DNA of 15,182 nucleotides from Coxiellaceae bacterium UBA6002 (GTDB lineage Bacteria; Pseudomonadota; Gammaproteobacteria; UBA6002): contig DJAM01000114.1 in the NCBI GenBank assembly GCA_002429595.1, forward strand, positions 1 to 15,182, given 5' to 3'. This document shows positions 7,106 to 15,117 of the stretch, piece by piece (position 1 is the stretch's first letter; the number at the start of each line of letters is the position of its first letter). The notes under the pieces are model-generated. The model saw only the letters and a list, made by a program, of their open reading frames with translations. It did not search any database and was not told the DNA's origin. A program made the translations under genes and the position numbers.

Positions 7106-7831
7106 ATGCGATTAGCAAGAATATATTATGAAGGTAAGTTAGATATCGAATCATTGGTTACTTTACCACAAGATACAAGTCACTACCTACAACATGTTTT
7201 GAGGTTAAAAGTGGGCTCGATGGTCATTGTTTTCAATGGGCAAGGTGGACAGTATCTTGGCTCGGTCTTCGATATTAGCAAGAAAAGTGTCGCCATAAAG
7301 GTGACTCAATTTCAGCCACTTGATACAGAATCATCATGTCACATCCATTTAGCACAGGCGCTTGGTAAGGGTGAGAAAATGGATTGGTTGATTCAAAAGG
7401 CAGTGGAGTTAGGAGTGTCGGAAATCACGCCACTTTTAACCGAATTTTGTAATGTCAAACTAGATGAGAGCCGTGCTGATAAGCGCTGGAACCATTGGCA
7501 AAATATTATGATCAGTGCTTGCGAGCAGTCCGGTAGGACCAAACTACCAAAACTAAATCCAGTTATTCAATATAAACACTGGCTTTCTAAGATTAATTCC
7601 TCGCTGAAATTAATTTGCCATCCTACTTGTGGCGGGAGCTTATCTGATCTTGCTCCTAGTAATGATATTACCGTGCTAATTGGCCCTGAAGGGGGATGGT
7701 CTGATGATGAGGTAAATCTCGCTTTGGGAGAAGGCTTTGTGGGGGTGGCATTAGGTCCAAGAATATTGCGGATGGAGACAGCGGCTATTGTGTCGGTGGC
7801 TTTGTTGCAAGCTAAGTTTGGGGATTTATAA
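7106..7831 (+). CDS. rsmE: 16S rRNA (uracil-1498-N3)-methyltransferase RsmE
   Basis: SPOUT-class enzyme that methylates N3 of U1498 in helix 44 of 16S rRNA; 241 aa, normal length. The N-terminal PUA-like domain (about 1-70) begins MRLARIYYEG. The C-terminal trefoil-knot domain shows IQKAVELGVSEITPL (about 96-110), the SAM-binding LIGPEGGWSDDEV (191-203) and LGPRILRMETAAI (216-228), the family signature. The ribosome binding site is weak (TAGG at 7096-7099, 6 bp before ATG), which may mean modest expression. The stop codon abuts the repeat at 7832-7954. It is divergent from argR; no functional link between the two is known. Confidence 0.95.
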   Translation: MRLARIYYEGKLDIESLVTLPQDTSHYLQHVLRLKVGSMVIVFNGQGGQYLGSVFDISKKSVAIKVTQFQPLDTESSCHIHLAQALGKGEKMDWLIQKAVELGVSEITPLLTEFCNVKLDESRADKRWNHWQNIMISACEQSGRTKLPKLNPVIQYKHWLSKINSSLKLICHPTCGGSLSDLAPSNDITVLIGPEGGWSDDEVNLALGEGFVGVALGPRILRMETAAIVSVALLQAKFGDL

Positions 7832-7954
7832 CCCCCTCACCCCAACCCTCTCCCCCAAGGGGGAGAGGGAGAAAATAAAGCAGCGATAATCTTTATCTAA
7901 AATTACAGCCTTTTGTTCCCTCTCCCGCTTGCGGGAGAGGGCTAGGGTGAGGGT
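7832..7954. repeat. CCCTCACCCC-type nested palindromic element between convergent genes
   Basis: The outer arms 7834-7854 and 7933-7953 are reverse complements at 19 of 21 positions. Inside each end is a local hairpin with an 11-bp perfect stem and 2-base spacer: 7846-7869 (spacer aa) and 7918-7941 (spacer tt). The inner 48 bp (7870-7917) are ordinary AT-rich sequence. The element begins right after the rsmE stop and ends 4 bp before the stop codon of the opposing PH-domain gene, so it fills the whole gap. It resembles the small non-autonomous repeats with ends like ccctcaccccaaccctctcc found in many genomes. No T-run follows the stems, so terminator action is possible but not shown. Confidence 0.9.
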
Positions 7955-7958
7955 CTTA

Positions 7959-8453
7959 TTATTTCGCCTCATCCAACTGCTGCTGCGCAATACGACGAAA
8001 ATTCAGCGGATTCGGCATATAAGGAAAAGGATCCTTACTACCCCCAGTACCAGAAACCACGATGGTTCCATAATCAAATAATCTACCCATTATGCTTTGA
8101 AACACTTGGATACTTTCCACTCGCGATAACATGATTTCCTCAGAATAACGTCTGATAAAACCAACTTTCATCAGGATTCTGCGAGTGGTGATACCGTATT
8201 CTGAAGTTGAATAGGTTACAAAAGCGGATAGTCCTGAGAATAATGCCGCAAACAATGCTAAAAATCCTAATAGGTCAGTAATGGTGTACCGACCGTAAAA
8301 ATGAGCATTTGCCACGTTATATTTGGGTGCAACAAATAAAATAAGAATGGCCAGAAAAAGCCAACCTAAAGAAGCTGTGAAAATTATCCAGTGAGGTTTA
8401 GTTCGAAAAACTAATTCCTCATCAGGGGTTAGGGTCTCATCAATGTAACTCAT
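7959..8453 (-). CDS. Bacterial PH domain membrane protein (bPH_2 family)
   Basis: Small membrane protein of 164 aa with a short polar N-terminus (about 1-20), two transmembrane helices (about 22-43 and 59-80) and a C-terminal bacterial pleckstrin-homology-like domain (about 81-158) of the YdbS/YdbT kind. The domain shows the typical pattern YGITTRRILMKVGFIRR, then EIMLSRVESIQVFQS and GTIVVSGTGGSKDPFPYMPN. The biochemical role of this family is unknown; a membrane-surface or protein-binding role is usually assumed. It starts 12 bp downstream of the parC stop and has a strong ribosome binding site (aaggagg, 4 bp upstream of ATG), so it is very likely cotranscribed with parC. Why it would travel with a topoisomerase is unclear. 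Confidence 0.85.
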   Translation of the reverse strand: MSYIDETLTPDEELVFRTKPHWIIFTASLGWLFLAILILFVAPKYNVANAHFYGRYTITDLLGFLALFAALFSGLSAFVTYSTSEYGITTRRILMKVGFIRRYSEEIMLSRVESIQVFQSIMGRLFDYGTIVVSGTGGSKDPFPYMPNPLNFRRIAQQQLDEAK

Positions 8454-8465
8454 AGAACCTCCTTG

Positions 8466-10700
8466 TTACTTTCCTTTGACTGATAATGAATCAATTTTGC
8501 GAATACCTCGTGGCACGACATGTCCTCTTCTGCCGCGCTCTCCAAAGTAATGTTGTAGATCTTTAGATTTAATTTCAAAGTCTTTTTTGCCGGAATGAAT
8601 AACTAATGACTCTTCTAAACCTATTACTTGAATATCAACTAAATAGTCTGCTTTGGTGTTAAATTTGGCCGAATGAATATTAATAATTTTATTACCTTTG
8701 CCTTTTGGTAATTGCGGCAAAGCTTCAACAGGAAATATCAATAAATGACCCTCAGCGCTAACTGCTGCAAGTAAATCGGTTGCTAAATTAGAAACTAAAC
8801 GAGGTGTAAGGCTCTTAGCACCTTTGGGTAAACTTAAGATCGCTTTACCAGCACGATTTTTACTATAGAGATTTTCTAATTGGGTGACGAATCCGTACCC
8901 GGCATCCGATGCCAACAATACTAGTTGAGTGGGTTCTCCCAATATCAGGCCAGTAAAAATTGCTTCGGGTGGAGGATTTAACCGACCAGTTAGCGGTTCA
9001 CCTTGGCCGCGTGCCGAAGGCAGAGTATGGGCGGCTAGCGAATAACTTCGACCACTTGAGTCTAAAAATGCCACCTGTTGATTGCTGCGTCCTTTGGCAG
9101 CCATAAGAAAAGAATCGCCAGCCTTATAGCTCAAATTTTCTACCTCGAATTCATGCCCCTTTGCTGCTCGAATCCATCCTTTTTGAGACAAAATGGCTGT
9201 AATCGCTTCAGCAGGTAACATTTCTTCTTCGCGCATGGCTTGTGCTTCGGCCCGTTCTACGAGTTTTGATTTGCGCTCATCGCCAAACTGCTCCATATCT
9301 TCAGTCAATTCTTTACGAATGAGTGCCTTAAGATGCTTTTCTGAACCGAGCGTTTTTTCAATCATGGCTTTTTCTTTTGCTAGTTCAGCTTGTTCACCCT
9401 TGATTTTGACTTCTTCAAGCTTGGCAAGGTGGCGTAGTTTCAATTCTAGAATGGCTTCTGCTTGAACGTCAGTAATTTTAAAACGTGCAATCAGAACAGA
9501 TTTCGGATGATCTTCGGTACGGATGATATGAATGACTTCGTCAATATTTAGAAAAGCAATCAACAGCCCGTCTAAGATGTGTAAGCGACTGAGAACTTTT
9601 TCTAAGCGATATTCAAGACGACGGCGTACCGTAGCCGTTCGAAAGATTAGCCACTCTTGTAGAATGGTGAGCAAGCTTTTGACTTGCGGCTTGCCATTAA
9701 TGCCAACCATGTTGAGGTTGATGCGATAACTTTTTTCCAAGTCAGTTGTTGCAAATAAATGGGCCATCAAAGGCTCAACATCGACACGATTAGATCGAGG
9801 GGTGATTACTAGGCGAGTAGGATTTTCATGATCTGACTCGTCACGTAGATCTGCAACCATTGGCAGTTTTTTAGCCTGCATTTGTCCGGCGATTTGTTCT
9901 AACACCTTCGAACCAGACGTTTGATGTGGTAGAGCAGTAATAATAATATCGCCATCCTCTTCGATATAGACGGCTCGCATTTTAACACTGCCATTACCTT
10001 TGCGATAAATTTCGAGCATGTCTCGTCTCGGGGTAATAATTTCCGCTTCGGTTGGAAAATCCGGTGCCTGTACCAAATGACAAATATCTTCTAGGGTAGC
10101 TTTAGGATTATCTAATAAATGAATACAAGCAGAAGTGACTTCTCGAAGGTTATGTGGTGGGATATCCGTGGCCATACCAACAGCAATTCCAGTTGCACCA
10201 TTTAATAAGACATTGGGCAATCTTGCAGGTAATAAAGCTGGTTCCTCTAGGGTACCATCGAAATTTGGTACCCAATCCACCGTGCCTTGTTCCAGCTCAG
10301 CTAATAAAGTTTCGGCGTACTTGGATAAACGTGATTCGGTATAACGCATTGCCGCGAAAGACTTAGGATCATCCGGCGACCCCCAGTTTCCCTGGCCATC
10401 GATTAAGGGATATCGGTAAGAAAATGATTGCGCCATCAAAACCATGGCTTCATAGCACGCAGTGTCGCCATGGGGGTGAAACTTACCCAAGACATCGCCC
10501 ACAGTTCGCGCCGATTTTTTATATTTGGCACCTGCTTTAAGCCCTAAATCAGACATAGCATACACAATGCGGCGTTGTACTGGTTTTAGACCATCACCGA
10601 TATGCGGTAGTGCTCGGTCTAAGATTACATACATTGAATAATCTAAGTAAGCTTTCTCTGTGAACTGTTTTAAAGGGAGATTTTCAAACTCCGTATTCAT
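8466..10700 (-). CDS. parC: DNA topoisomerase IV subunit A
   Basis: Breakage-reunion subunit of topoisomerase IV, which with ParE decatenates daughter chromosomes. The 744 aa are close to E. coli ParC (752). The order is N-terminal winged-helix/tower region (about 1-340), coiled-coil gate (about 340-490) and a C-terminal beta-propeller-like DNA-wrapping domain (about 500-744). The catalytic Tyr120 lies in AAMRYTESRL, exactly the E. coli numbering. The quinolone-resistance region reads GKFHPHGDTACYEAMV, with Thr80 where E. coli has Ser80 and Glu84 conserved. parE is not in the window. The ribosome binding site is poor (gagaaagaag before ATG). It is divergent from coq7 across about 115 bp; no confident promoter was picked there. 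It is followed 12 bp later by the PH-domain gene. ParC rather than GyrA is indicated by the length and the short N-terminus. Confidence 0.96.
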   Translation of the reverse strand: MNTEFENLPLKQFTEKAYLDYSMYVILDRALPHIGDGLKPVQRRIVYAMSDLGLKAGAKYKKSARTVGDVLGKFHPHGDTACYEAMVLMAQSFSYRYPLIDGQGNWGSPDDPKSFAAMRYTESRLSKYAETLLAELEQGTVDWVPNFDGTLEEPALLPARLPNVLLNGATGIAVGMATDIPPHNLREVTSACIHLLDNPKATLEDICHLVQAPDFPTEAEIITPRRDMLEIYRKGNGSVKMRAVYIEEDGDIIITALPHQTSGSKVLEQIAGQMQAKKLPMVADLRDESDHENPTRLVITPRSNRVDVEPLMAHLFATTDLEKSYRINLNMVGINGKPQVKSLLTILQEWLIFRTATVRRRLEYRLEKVLSRLHILDGLLIAFLNIDEVIHIIRTEDHPKSVLIARFKITDVQAEAILELKLRHLAKLEEVKIKGEQAELAKEKAMIEKTLGSEKHLKALIRKELTEDMEQFGDERKSKLVERAEAQAMREEEMLPAEAITAILSQKGWIRAAKGHEFEVENLSYKAGDSFLMAAKGRSNQQVAFLDSSGRSYSLAAHTLPSARGQGEPLTGRLNPPPEAIFTGLILGEPTQLVLLASDAGYGFVTQLENLYSKNRAGKAILSLPKGAKSLTPRLVSNLATDLLAAVSAEGHLLIFPVEALPQLPKGKGNKIINIHSAKFNTKADYLVDIQVIGLEESLVIHSGKKDFEIKSKDLQHYFGERGRRGHVVPRGIRKIDSLSVKGK

Positions 10701-10815
10701 CTTCTTTCTCTAAAATAAATTTTGGTAAGAGTTTAAAGTACGATACCGCATTTTGCATAGCACTTTCAGGACAATGTTTGTATCATGGACCTCCTGGAAT
10801 AAAGTAGAGACGTCG

Positions 10816-11454
10816 ATGACCAAAAATTATTCAGGCTTAGATCGCTTTATCATGACTATTGATAATGGACTTCGTACCTTGTGCAAAAAAGCGGTTGCAT
10901 CACGCAGTTCTCCCGCTCAGCATTTATCAGAATCCACTCTACCAAATGAGCTACAAAAAAAAAGTGCGGCATTAATGCGCATTAACCATACCGGAGAAGT
11001 GTGCGCACAGGCCTTATATTATGGTCAGGCGATTGTTGCTAACACCTCTCAATTAAGAACATCGTTATTGAATGCAGCTCAAGAGGAAACTGACCATCTT
11101 GCCTGGTGTGAAGACCGGATTGTAGAGTTAAACAGCCGTACTAGTTATCTAAACCCACTGTGGTATTTGGGGTCTTTTAGTTTAGGGTTGATTTGTGGCG
11201 CAATTAGCGATCGTTGGAGCTTAGGATTTGTTGTCGAAACGGAACGTCAAGTTGAACAACATTTGAAAGAACATCTCTTAGAACTTCCCAGAGATGATCA
11301 AAAGAGTCGCGCAATCTTAGAGAAAATGTGCGAAGAAGAAGCTCAACATGCCACGGTTGCACTAGGTGCCGGAGCGATGGAACTTCCTGGCGTTGTGAAA
11401 GCGATGATGCGTGTCATGTCGAAAGTAATGACTAAAACAACTTATTACCTTTAG
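10816..11454 (+). CDS. coq7: 3-demethoxyubiquinol 3-hydroxylase Coq7
   Basis: Carboxylate-bridged diiron monooxygenase that hydroxylates 3-demethoxyubiquinol in ubiquinone synthesis; peripheral inner-membrane protein. I chose the ATG at 10816 (212 aa) because MTKNYSGLDRFIMTIDNGLR matches the usual Coq7 N-terminus; the frame stays open upstream to a TTG at 10753 and an ATG at 10774, but those 21 extra residues do not look like the family. Diiron ligands in this numbering are Glu61 (RINHTGEVCAQAL), Glu91 and His94 (EETDHLAW), Glu141 or Glu143 (VETERQVEQH), Glu175 and His178 (EEEAQHA), forming the two ExxH halves. The ribosome binding site is weak (agag at 10807-10810). The transporter genes begin 21 bp downstream on the same strand and may be cotranscribed, although no functional tie is obvious. 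Confidence 0.94.
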   Translation: MTKNYSGLDRFIMTIDNGLRTLCKKAVASRSSPAQHLSESTLPNELQKKSAALMRINHTGEVCAQALYYGQAIVANTSQLRTSLLNAAQEETDHLAWCEDRIVELNSRTSYLNPLWYLGSFSLGLICGAISDRWSLGFVVETERQVEQHLKEHLLELPRDDQKSRAILEKMCEEEAQHATVALGAGAMELPGVVKAMMRVMSKVMTKTTYYL

Positions 11455-11475
11455 AAATGTGTAAGCTAGAATTAC

Positions 11476-12237
11476 ATGATTGAGTTTGATCAAGTCAAAA
11501 AATCATTTGATGGTAATTACAATGTCCTTGATGACATTACCTTCAATGTCATGCCAGGTGAATGTCTTATTTTACTTGGCAGTTCAGGTTCAGGTAAGAC
11601 GACTACCCTTAAAATGATCAATCGACTTTTAGAGCCAAGTTCAGGTTCAATCAAAATCAATAGTCAGGATATTGCTACCTTAGACCCGGTACAACTGCGA
11701 CGTTCGATTGGTTATGTGTTTCAGGGAATTGGTTTGTTCCCGCACTTTACTGTGTCTGAAAATATTCAAATTGTGTTGCAGCTACAAAATTGTTCCAAGC
11801 AGGAACAAATTCAACAAAGTCACTACTTCCTCGAACAAGTGAATTTAAATCCAAATCATTTTGCTACCCGATATCCTGCTGAACTATCTGGCGGTCAGCA
11901 ACAAAGAGTGGGCGTTGCGCGTGCTTTGGCAACCCATTCTGATATTTTATTAATGGATGAACCTTTTGGCGCACTCGATGCTATCAATCGTGTGGCGCTA
12001 CAAAATGAAATCCTTACCTTGAAAAAGAAATTAGCCAAAACAATTGTGTTTGTAACTCATGACATTTATGAAGCGTTGCGGTTAGGAGATCGGATTGCCG
12101 TGATTAATCATGGAAAGCTAGAACAAATTGGCACAAGAAAAGAGATCATGCAAGAACCTGCTACAGATTTTGTGCGCGAACTATTTTCACAGGCAGTGCA
12201 TCAATTAAAAGAGTTTACGGATGTACTTCATGGCTAG
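11476..12237 (+). CDS. OpuCA/EgtV-type ABC transporter ATP-binding protein
   Basis: ATPase of a quaternary-amine or related small-molecule importer; 253 aa, cytoplasmic. Walker A GSSGSGKTT at 35-43, Q-loop VFQGIGLFPHFTV at 81-93, signature LSGGQQQR at 137-144, Walker B ILLMDEP at 157-163 and His195 (VTHD) are all intact. GSSGSGKTTTLKMINRLLEP is typical of the OpuCA/OsmV group. Unlike many OpuCA proteins it has no C-terminal CBS pair, so the osmotic-gating module known from OpuA/OpuC-type ATPases is absent. The stop overlaps the start of the permease gene, implying coupled translation. Its own ribosome binding site is not obvious. The substrate could be glycine betaine, choline, carnitine or ergothioneine; the sequence alone does not decide. 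Confidence 0.9.
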   Translation: MIEFDQVKKSFDGNYNVLDDITFNVMPGECLILLGSSGSGKTTTLKMINRLLEPSSGSIKINSQDIATLDPVQLRRSIGYVFQGIGLFPHFTVSENIQIVLQLQNCSKQEQIQQSHYFLEQVNLNPNHFATRYPAELSGGQQQRVGVARALATHSDILLMDEPFGALDAINRVALQNEILTLKKKLAKTIVFVTHDIYEALRLGDRIAVINHGKLEQIGTRKEIMQEPATDFVRELFSQAVHQLKEFTDVLHG

Positions 12238-13780
12238 TTTTTTTTCTTTGCTTAAAGCACAAGCCTATCAAGTTGTCGAAAGAACACTACAACAGAGCTG
12301 TTTAGCATTAAGTGCAATTTTAATCGCAACGATTATCTGTATTCCATTAGGAATTCTAATTGCTAAAAAACCGCGCTTGCGAAAATACGTATTAGGATTT
12401 AATAGCATTATTCAAACGTTGCCCAGTCTTGCTGTGTTGGGTCTGTTATTACCGGTATTTGGAATCGGTGTCAAAACCGCATTGATTGCTCTTATTTTAT
12501 ATGCACTGTTGCCTATTGTTAGAAATACCGTCGTTGGAATATTAAATATTTCGCCTGATTTAATCGAGGCTGCTAATGGTTTGGGTTTAACCCGATTTCA
12601 ACGGATACGATTAGTAGAGCTACCTTTGTCTGTACCCATTATCATTGCTGGCATTCGAACGGCAACCGCAATGGCAATAGGGATTTCAACGCTTGCAGCT
12701 TTAATAGGAGCAGGTGGCCTCGGTGAGTTTATCTACGAAGGTTTGGCGCTCAATAACGTGAATTTAATTTTATTAGGTGCGATTCCCGCTGCGTTATTAG
12801 CCTTAGTATTTGACTTTCTAATCGGATATTTAGAAAAAATATTAACGGTAAAGCATTTGCCAAGATCTTACCCTCAAAAACGTTTTTGGCGAATGAGTTT
12901 GGTTGCTACCTCTATCGTAGTGGCATTTTATTTTGTTTTTGCACCCACGAATTCGACTCAAGCCAATGTTGTCCGCGTGGGTAGTAAAAATTTCAGTGAG
13001 CAATTGATCTTGGGAGAGATTATTGCCCAATTAATAGAAACTAAAACCAGTTTAAAAGTAGACCGTACTTTTAATTTAGGTGGTACGTTTATTTGTCATC
13101 GCGCAATTATAAATAATGAAATTGATATTTACCCAGAATATACCGGGACAAGTTATACAGTGATTTTGAATGAAGCAGGATTGCAAGATCCAGTACAGAT
13201 ATTTCGCTATGTTAGTGATGCGTATTTACAAAAATTCAAATTGGTTTGGTTAAAAGAATTCGGCTTTAATAATACTAATGCTCTTGCAGTAACGCAGCAG
13301 CTGGCAGAAAAATATCATCTTAAAAATATTGAGGATTTAGCTAAGATTTCGTCTCAATTAACAATTGGTGTGCCCGCTGATTTTATGGAAAGACCAGATG
13401 GCTTTATCGGACTTAAGAATAAATATCACATCGATTTTAAGCAGGTACGATTAATGGATACTGGTCTTATGTATAAAGCACTTTATAACCAACAATTAGA
13501 TGCGATCATGGCTTTTTCAACCGACGCGCGCATACAATCTTACCATTTAGTCCCCTTAGTCGATAACAAGCATCTGTTTCCACCTTATTACGCAGCGCCC
13601 GTCATCAGAATGAAATTTCTAGAGCTCCATCCTGAACTCGTGAACATTTTAAAACCTCTAGCAGGAAAAATTACCAATGCGCAAATGCGAGAATTAAATT
13701 ATCAAGTGGATGTCATGCGGCGAACACCGGAAGATGTGGCAAGAGAGTTTTTGGTTAAAAATTCCTTGATTAAGAATTAA
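12221..13780 (+). CDS. Permease fused to substrate-binding protein (OpuCB-OpuCC / EgtU architecture)
   Basis: 519-aa inner-membrane protein combining the permease and binding protein of an ABC importer. Residues about 20-210 form the permease, with EAA loop EAANGLGLTRFQRIRLVELP at 116-135. A further membrane helix (about 224-242) is followed by an extracytoplasmic OpuAC-like binding domain (about 249-519), starting VVRVGSKNFSEQLILGEI and containing EIDIYPEYTGT (300-310), both family hallmarks. The binding domain is thus tethered to the membrane on the periplasmic side. The start is at 12221 (after agag at 12210) or at 12230; both overlap the ATPase gene, by 17 or 8 bp. The same fused layout occurs in EgtU ergothioneine importers and in betaine/choline systems. 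It is followed by 107 AT-rich bp with no clear terminator, then an insertion sequence. Confidence 0.9.
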   Translation: MYFMASFFSLLKAQAYQVVERTLQQSCLALSAILIATIICIPLGILIAKKPRLRKYVLGFNSIIQTLPSLAVLGLLLPVFGIGVKTALIALILYALLPIVRNTVVGILNISPDLIEAANGLGLTRFQRIRLVELPLSVPIIIAGIRTATAMAIGISTLAALIGAGGLGEFIYEGLALNNVNLILLGAIPAALLALVFDFLIGYLEKILTVKHLPRSYPQKRFWRMSLVATSIVVAFYFVFAPTNSTQANVVRVGSKNFSEQLILGEIIAQLIETKTSLKVDRTFNLGGTFICHRAIINNEIDIYPEYTGTSYTVILNEAGLQDPVQIFRYVSDAYLQKFKLVWLKEFGFNNTNALAVTQQLAEKYHLKNIEDLAKISSQLTIGVPADFMERPDGFIGLKNKYHIDFKQVRLMDTGLMYKALYNQQLDAIMAFSTDARIQSYHLVPLVDNKHLFPPYYAAPVIRMKFLELHPELVNILKPLAGKITNAQMRELNYQVDVMRRTPEDVAREFLVKNSLIKN

Positions 13781-13887
13781 AATACAGCTTAGATTAGGCC
13801 CACGATATAGGTTACAGTTCAATAATATTTTCTTTCCGGCTTGTAACTTCTTGGTTTTTTTTCACTATTTTTTGACCCGTTTATAGC

Positions 13888-13911
13888 CACGGCAATTTCA
13901 CCAAAATAGTT
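13888..13911 (+). repeat. Left terminal inverted repeat of the IS
   Basis: Starts cacggcaatttcaccaaaat and is a perfect reverse complement of 15159-15182 over 24 bp. The match stops after base 13911. The inner base is the third base of the transposase stop codon. Confidence 0.93.
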
Positions 13912-15053
13912 TAAAAACCAATAACTTGCTGTAAATAATCATTTGACCATCCAGCATACAATCGTTGAATTTCTTTTCCTGCCTTAAAAGTTTTTTGTTT
14001 GTCTAAAATATTTAGGCAGAGCTTTCTTATAAGTGAAAAATTTTCGCCAGCATAACCACGTCGTACGCGTGATTCATCTTCTCGAAAAATTATATCTAAC
14101 CGCCAATGCAGTTTATTTTCTACGTGCCAATGTTGTCTTATTGCCTGTCTTATTTCTTGATATCTTTTTAGCGGCAAAGAACTAATGTAATAGTGGATGC
14201 GAGTTTTTTCTTCACCATTTTCATAAACGTTACTTTCAACTTGGATGAAAGTTTGAAGATCCCGCCAATTTCTCTTAAAGTCGAACAAATACATTAAAGG
14301 TAAAAACTGATATCTTCTCTCCTCAACCCGGCCATGATCTCCATCTAGTGTGTCACATTCCTTATATACCATTGCATTAAATTCTTGTTTTGCAGCCAAT
14401 TCAAATAATCGCTTTATTTTTTTATGCAAATTACCTTGGTTTCCTTTTATTGCTAATACATAATCTGCTTCTTTTAAGCGAATTAAATTAGCGATCCCTT
14501 TCTGAGTACCCATAGCATCCATCGTGATAATGCATCCAGAAATTTCTAATGCCTTTAACAATGGCGGAATTGCTTTTATTTCATTTGTCTTGTCTGGTGT
14601 TTTGTGTTGCCCTATACAAATTCCGTTTGCTGTTGCAAATGCATTAATTAAATGTAAAGCAGTCGGTCTTCGGTTTTTATCTCGTGAACGGCGAGAGGTT
14701 TTACCATCAAAATTGATTATTTCTCCGTTTGTTTTTATTTGCGACCAATTAACCCATTGCATAAAACAGTCATGAAAGTAGGACGCTTTAATGATGGAAA
14801 ATACTCGGCCGAATGTTTGGTGTGAGGGTATACCATTCGGTAACTCTAAAAAATCTGACAGCCATTCATATTTTGCATAGCCAAATGCTTCGACTGCTTT
14901 CCAAGTATTGGCGCCACATAGAACACCACAAATCGTAATAACGATAATATCAATCAGGTTATGCAAGCACCTCTCTACAACTCGAGGGTCCTCCAAATCT
15001 GTAAAGCAATCGATAATACTTGTTATAGGACTGTTATTGTTGATAGCATCCAT
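13911..15053 (-). CDS. ISAs1 family DDE transposase
   Basis: Transposase of 380 aa, full length for the ISAs1 family. The N-terminal segment (about 11-105) holds FTDLEDPRVVERCLHNLIDI and PNGIPSHQTFGRVFS. The catalytic core starts with Asp116 in NFDGKTSRRS, the second acid is Asp179 in TMDAMGTQKGIA, followed by DYVLAIKGNQ (197-206). The third acid is most likely Glu312 in HWHVENKLHWRLD, in the family's conserved C-terminal block ending VRRGYAGENFSLIRKLCLNI. No frameshift or internal stop is present. The ribosome binding site is AGGAG (minus strand, 15061-15065), 7 bp before ATG. That site lies inside one arm of a 10-bp inverted repeat, discussed separately. Confidence 0.93.
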   Translation of the reverse strand: MDAINNNSPITSIIDCFTDLEDPRVVERCLHNLIDIIVITICGVLCGANTWKAVEAFGYAKYEWLSDFLELPNGIPSHQTFGRVFSIIKASYFHDCFMQWVNWSQIKTNGEIINFDGKTSRRSRDKNRRPTALHLINAFATANGICIGQHKTPDKTNEIKAIPPLLKALEISGCIITMDAMGTQKGIANLIRLKEADYVLAIKGNQGNLHKKIKRLFELAAKQEFNAMVYKECDTLDGDHGRVEERRYQFLPLMYLFDFKRNWRDLQTFIQVESNVYENGEEKTRIHYYISSLPLKRYQEIRQAIRQHWHVENKLHWRLDIIFREDESRVRRGYAGENFSLIRKLCLNILDKQKTFKAGKEIQRLYAGWSNDYLQQVIGF

Positions 15054-15056
15054 TCT

Positions 15057-15117
15057 TAAGCTCCTGTGGTTTCGTTTGTTTATGTCGAAATTTGCAGAGT
15101 AGAACTGCAGGAGCTTA
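15057..15117 (-). promoter_or_regulatory. Inverted repeat able to hide the transposase ribosome binding site
   Basis: Bases 15057-15066 and 15108-15117 are perfect 10-bp reverse complements (taagctcctg / caggagctta) separated by 41 bp. In minus-strand RNA the inner arm contains the AGGAG ribosome binding site of the transposase. The outer arm lies at the expected transcription start of the element's own promoter, so native transcripts would lack most of it. The repeat is seen directly; the regulatory role is inferred from analogous arrangements in IS10 and IS50. Confidence 0.65.

Noticed and set aside
9193..9729. Open frames on the plus strand inside parC
   Set aside because: They lie wholly antisense to the well-conserved parC coding sequence, have low-complexity Ser/Arg-rich translations and match no family.
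13861..13876. A degenerate second IS end just outside the left terminal repeat (ttcactattttttga resembles the inverted repeat core)
   Set aside because: The resemblance is limited to about 13 of 16 AT-rich bases and does not continue into the outer part of the repeat.
13781..13887. Terminator or small gene between the transporter and the IS
   Set aside because: Only a 5-bp gttac/gtaac pairing at wide spacing was found; no stable stem with a T-run and no supported open frame. Nothing callable here.
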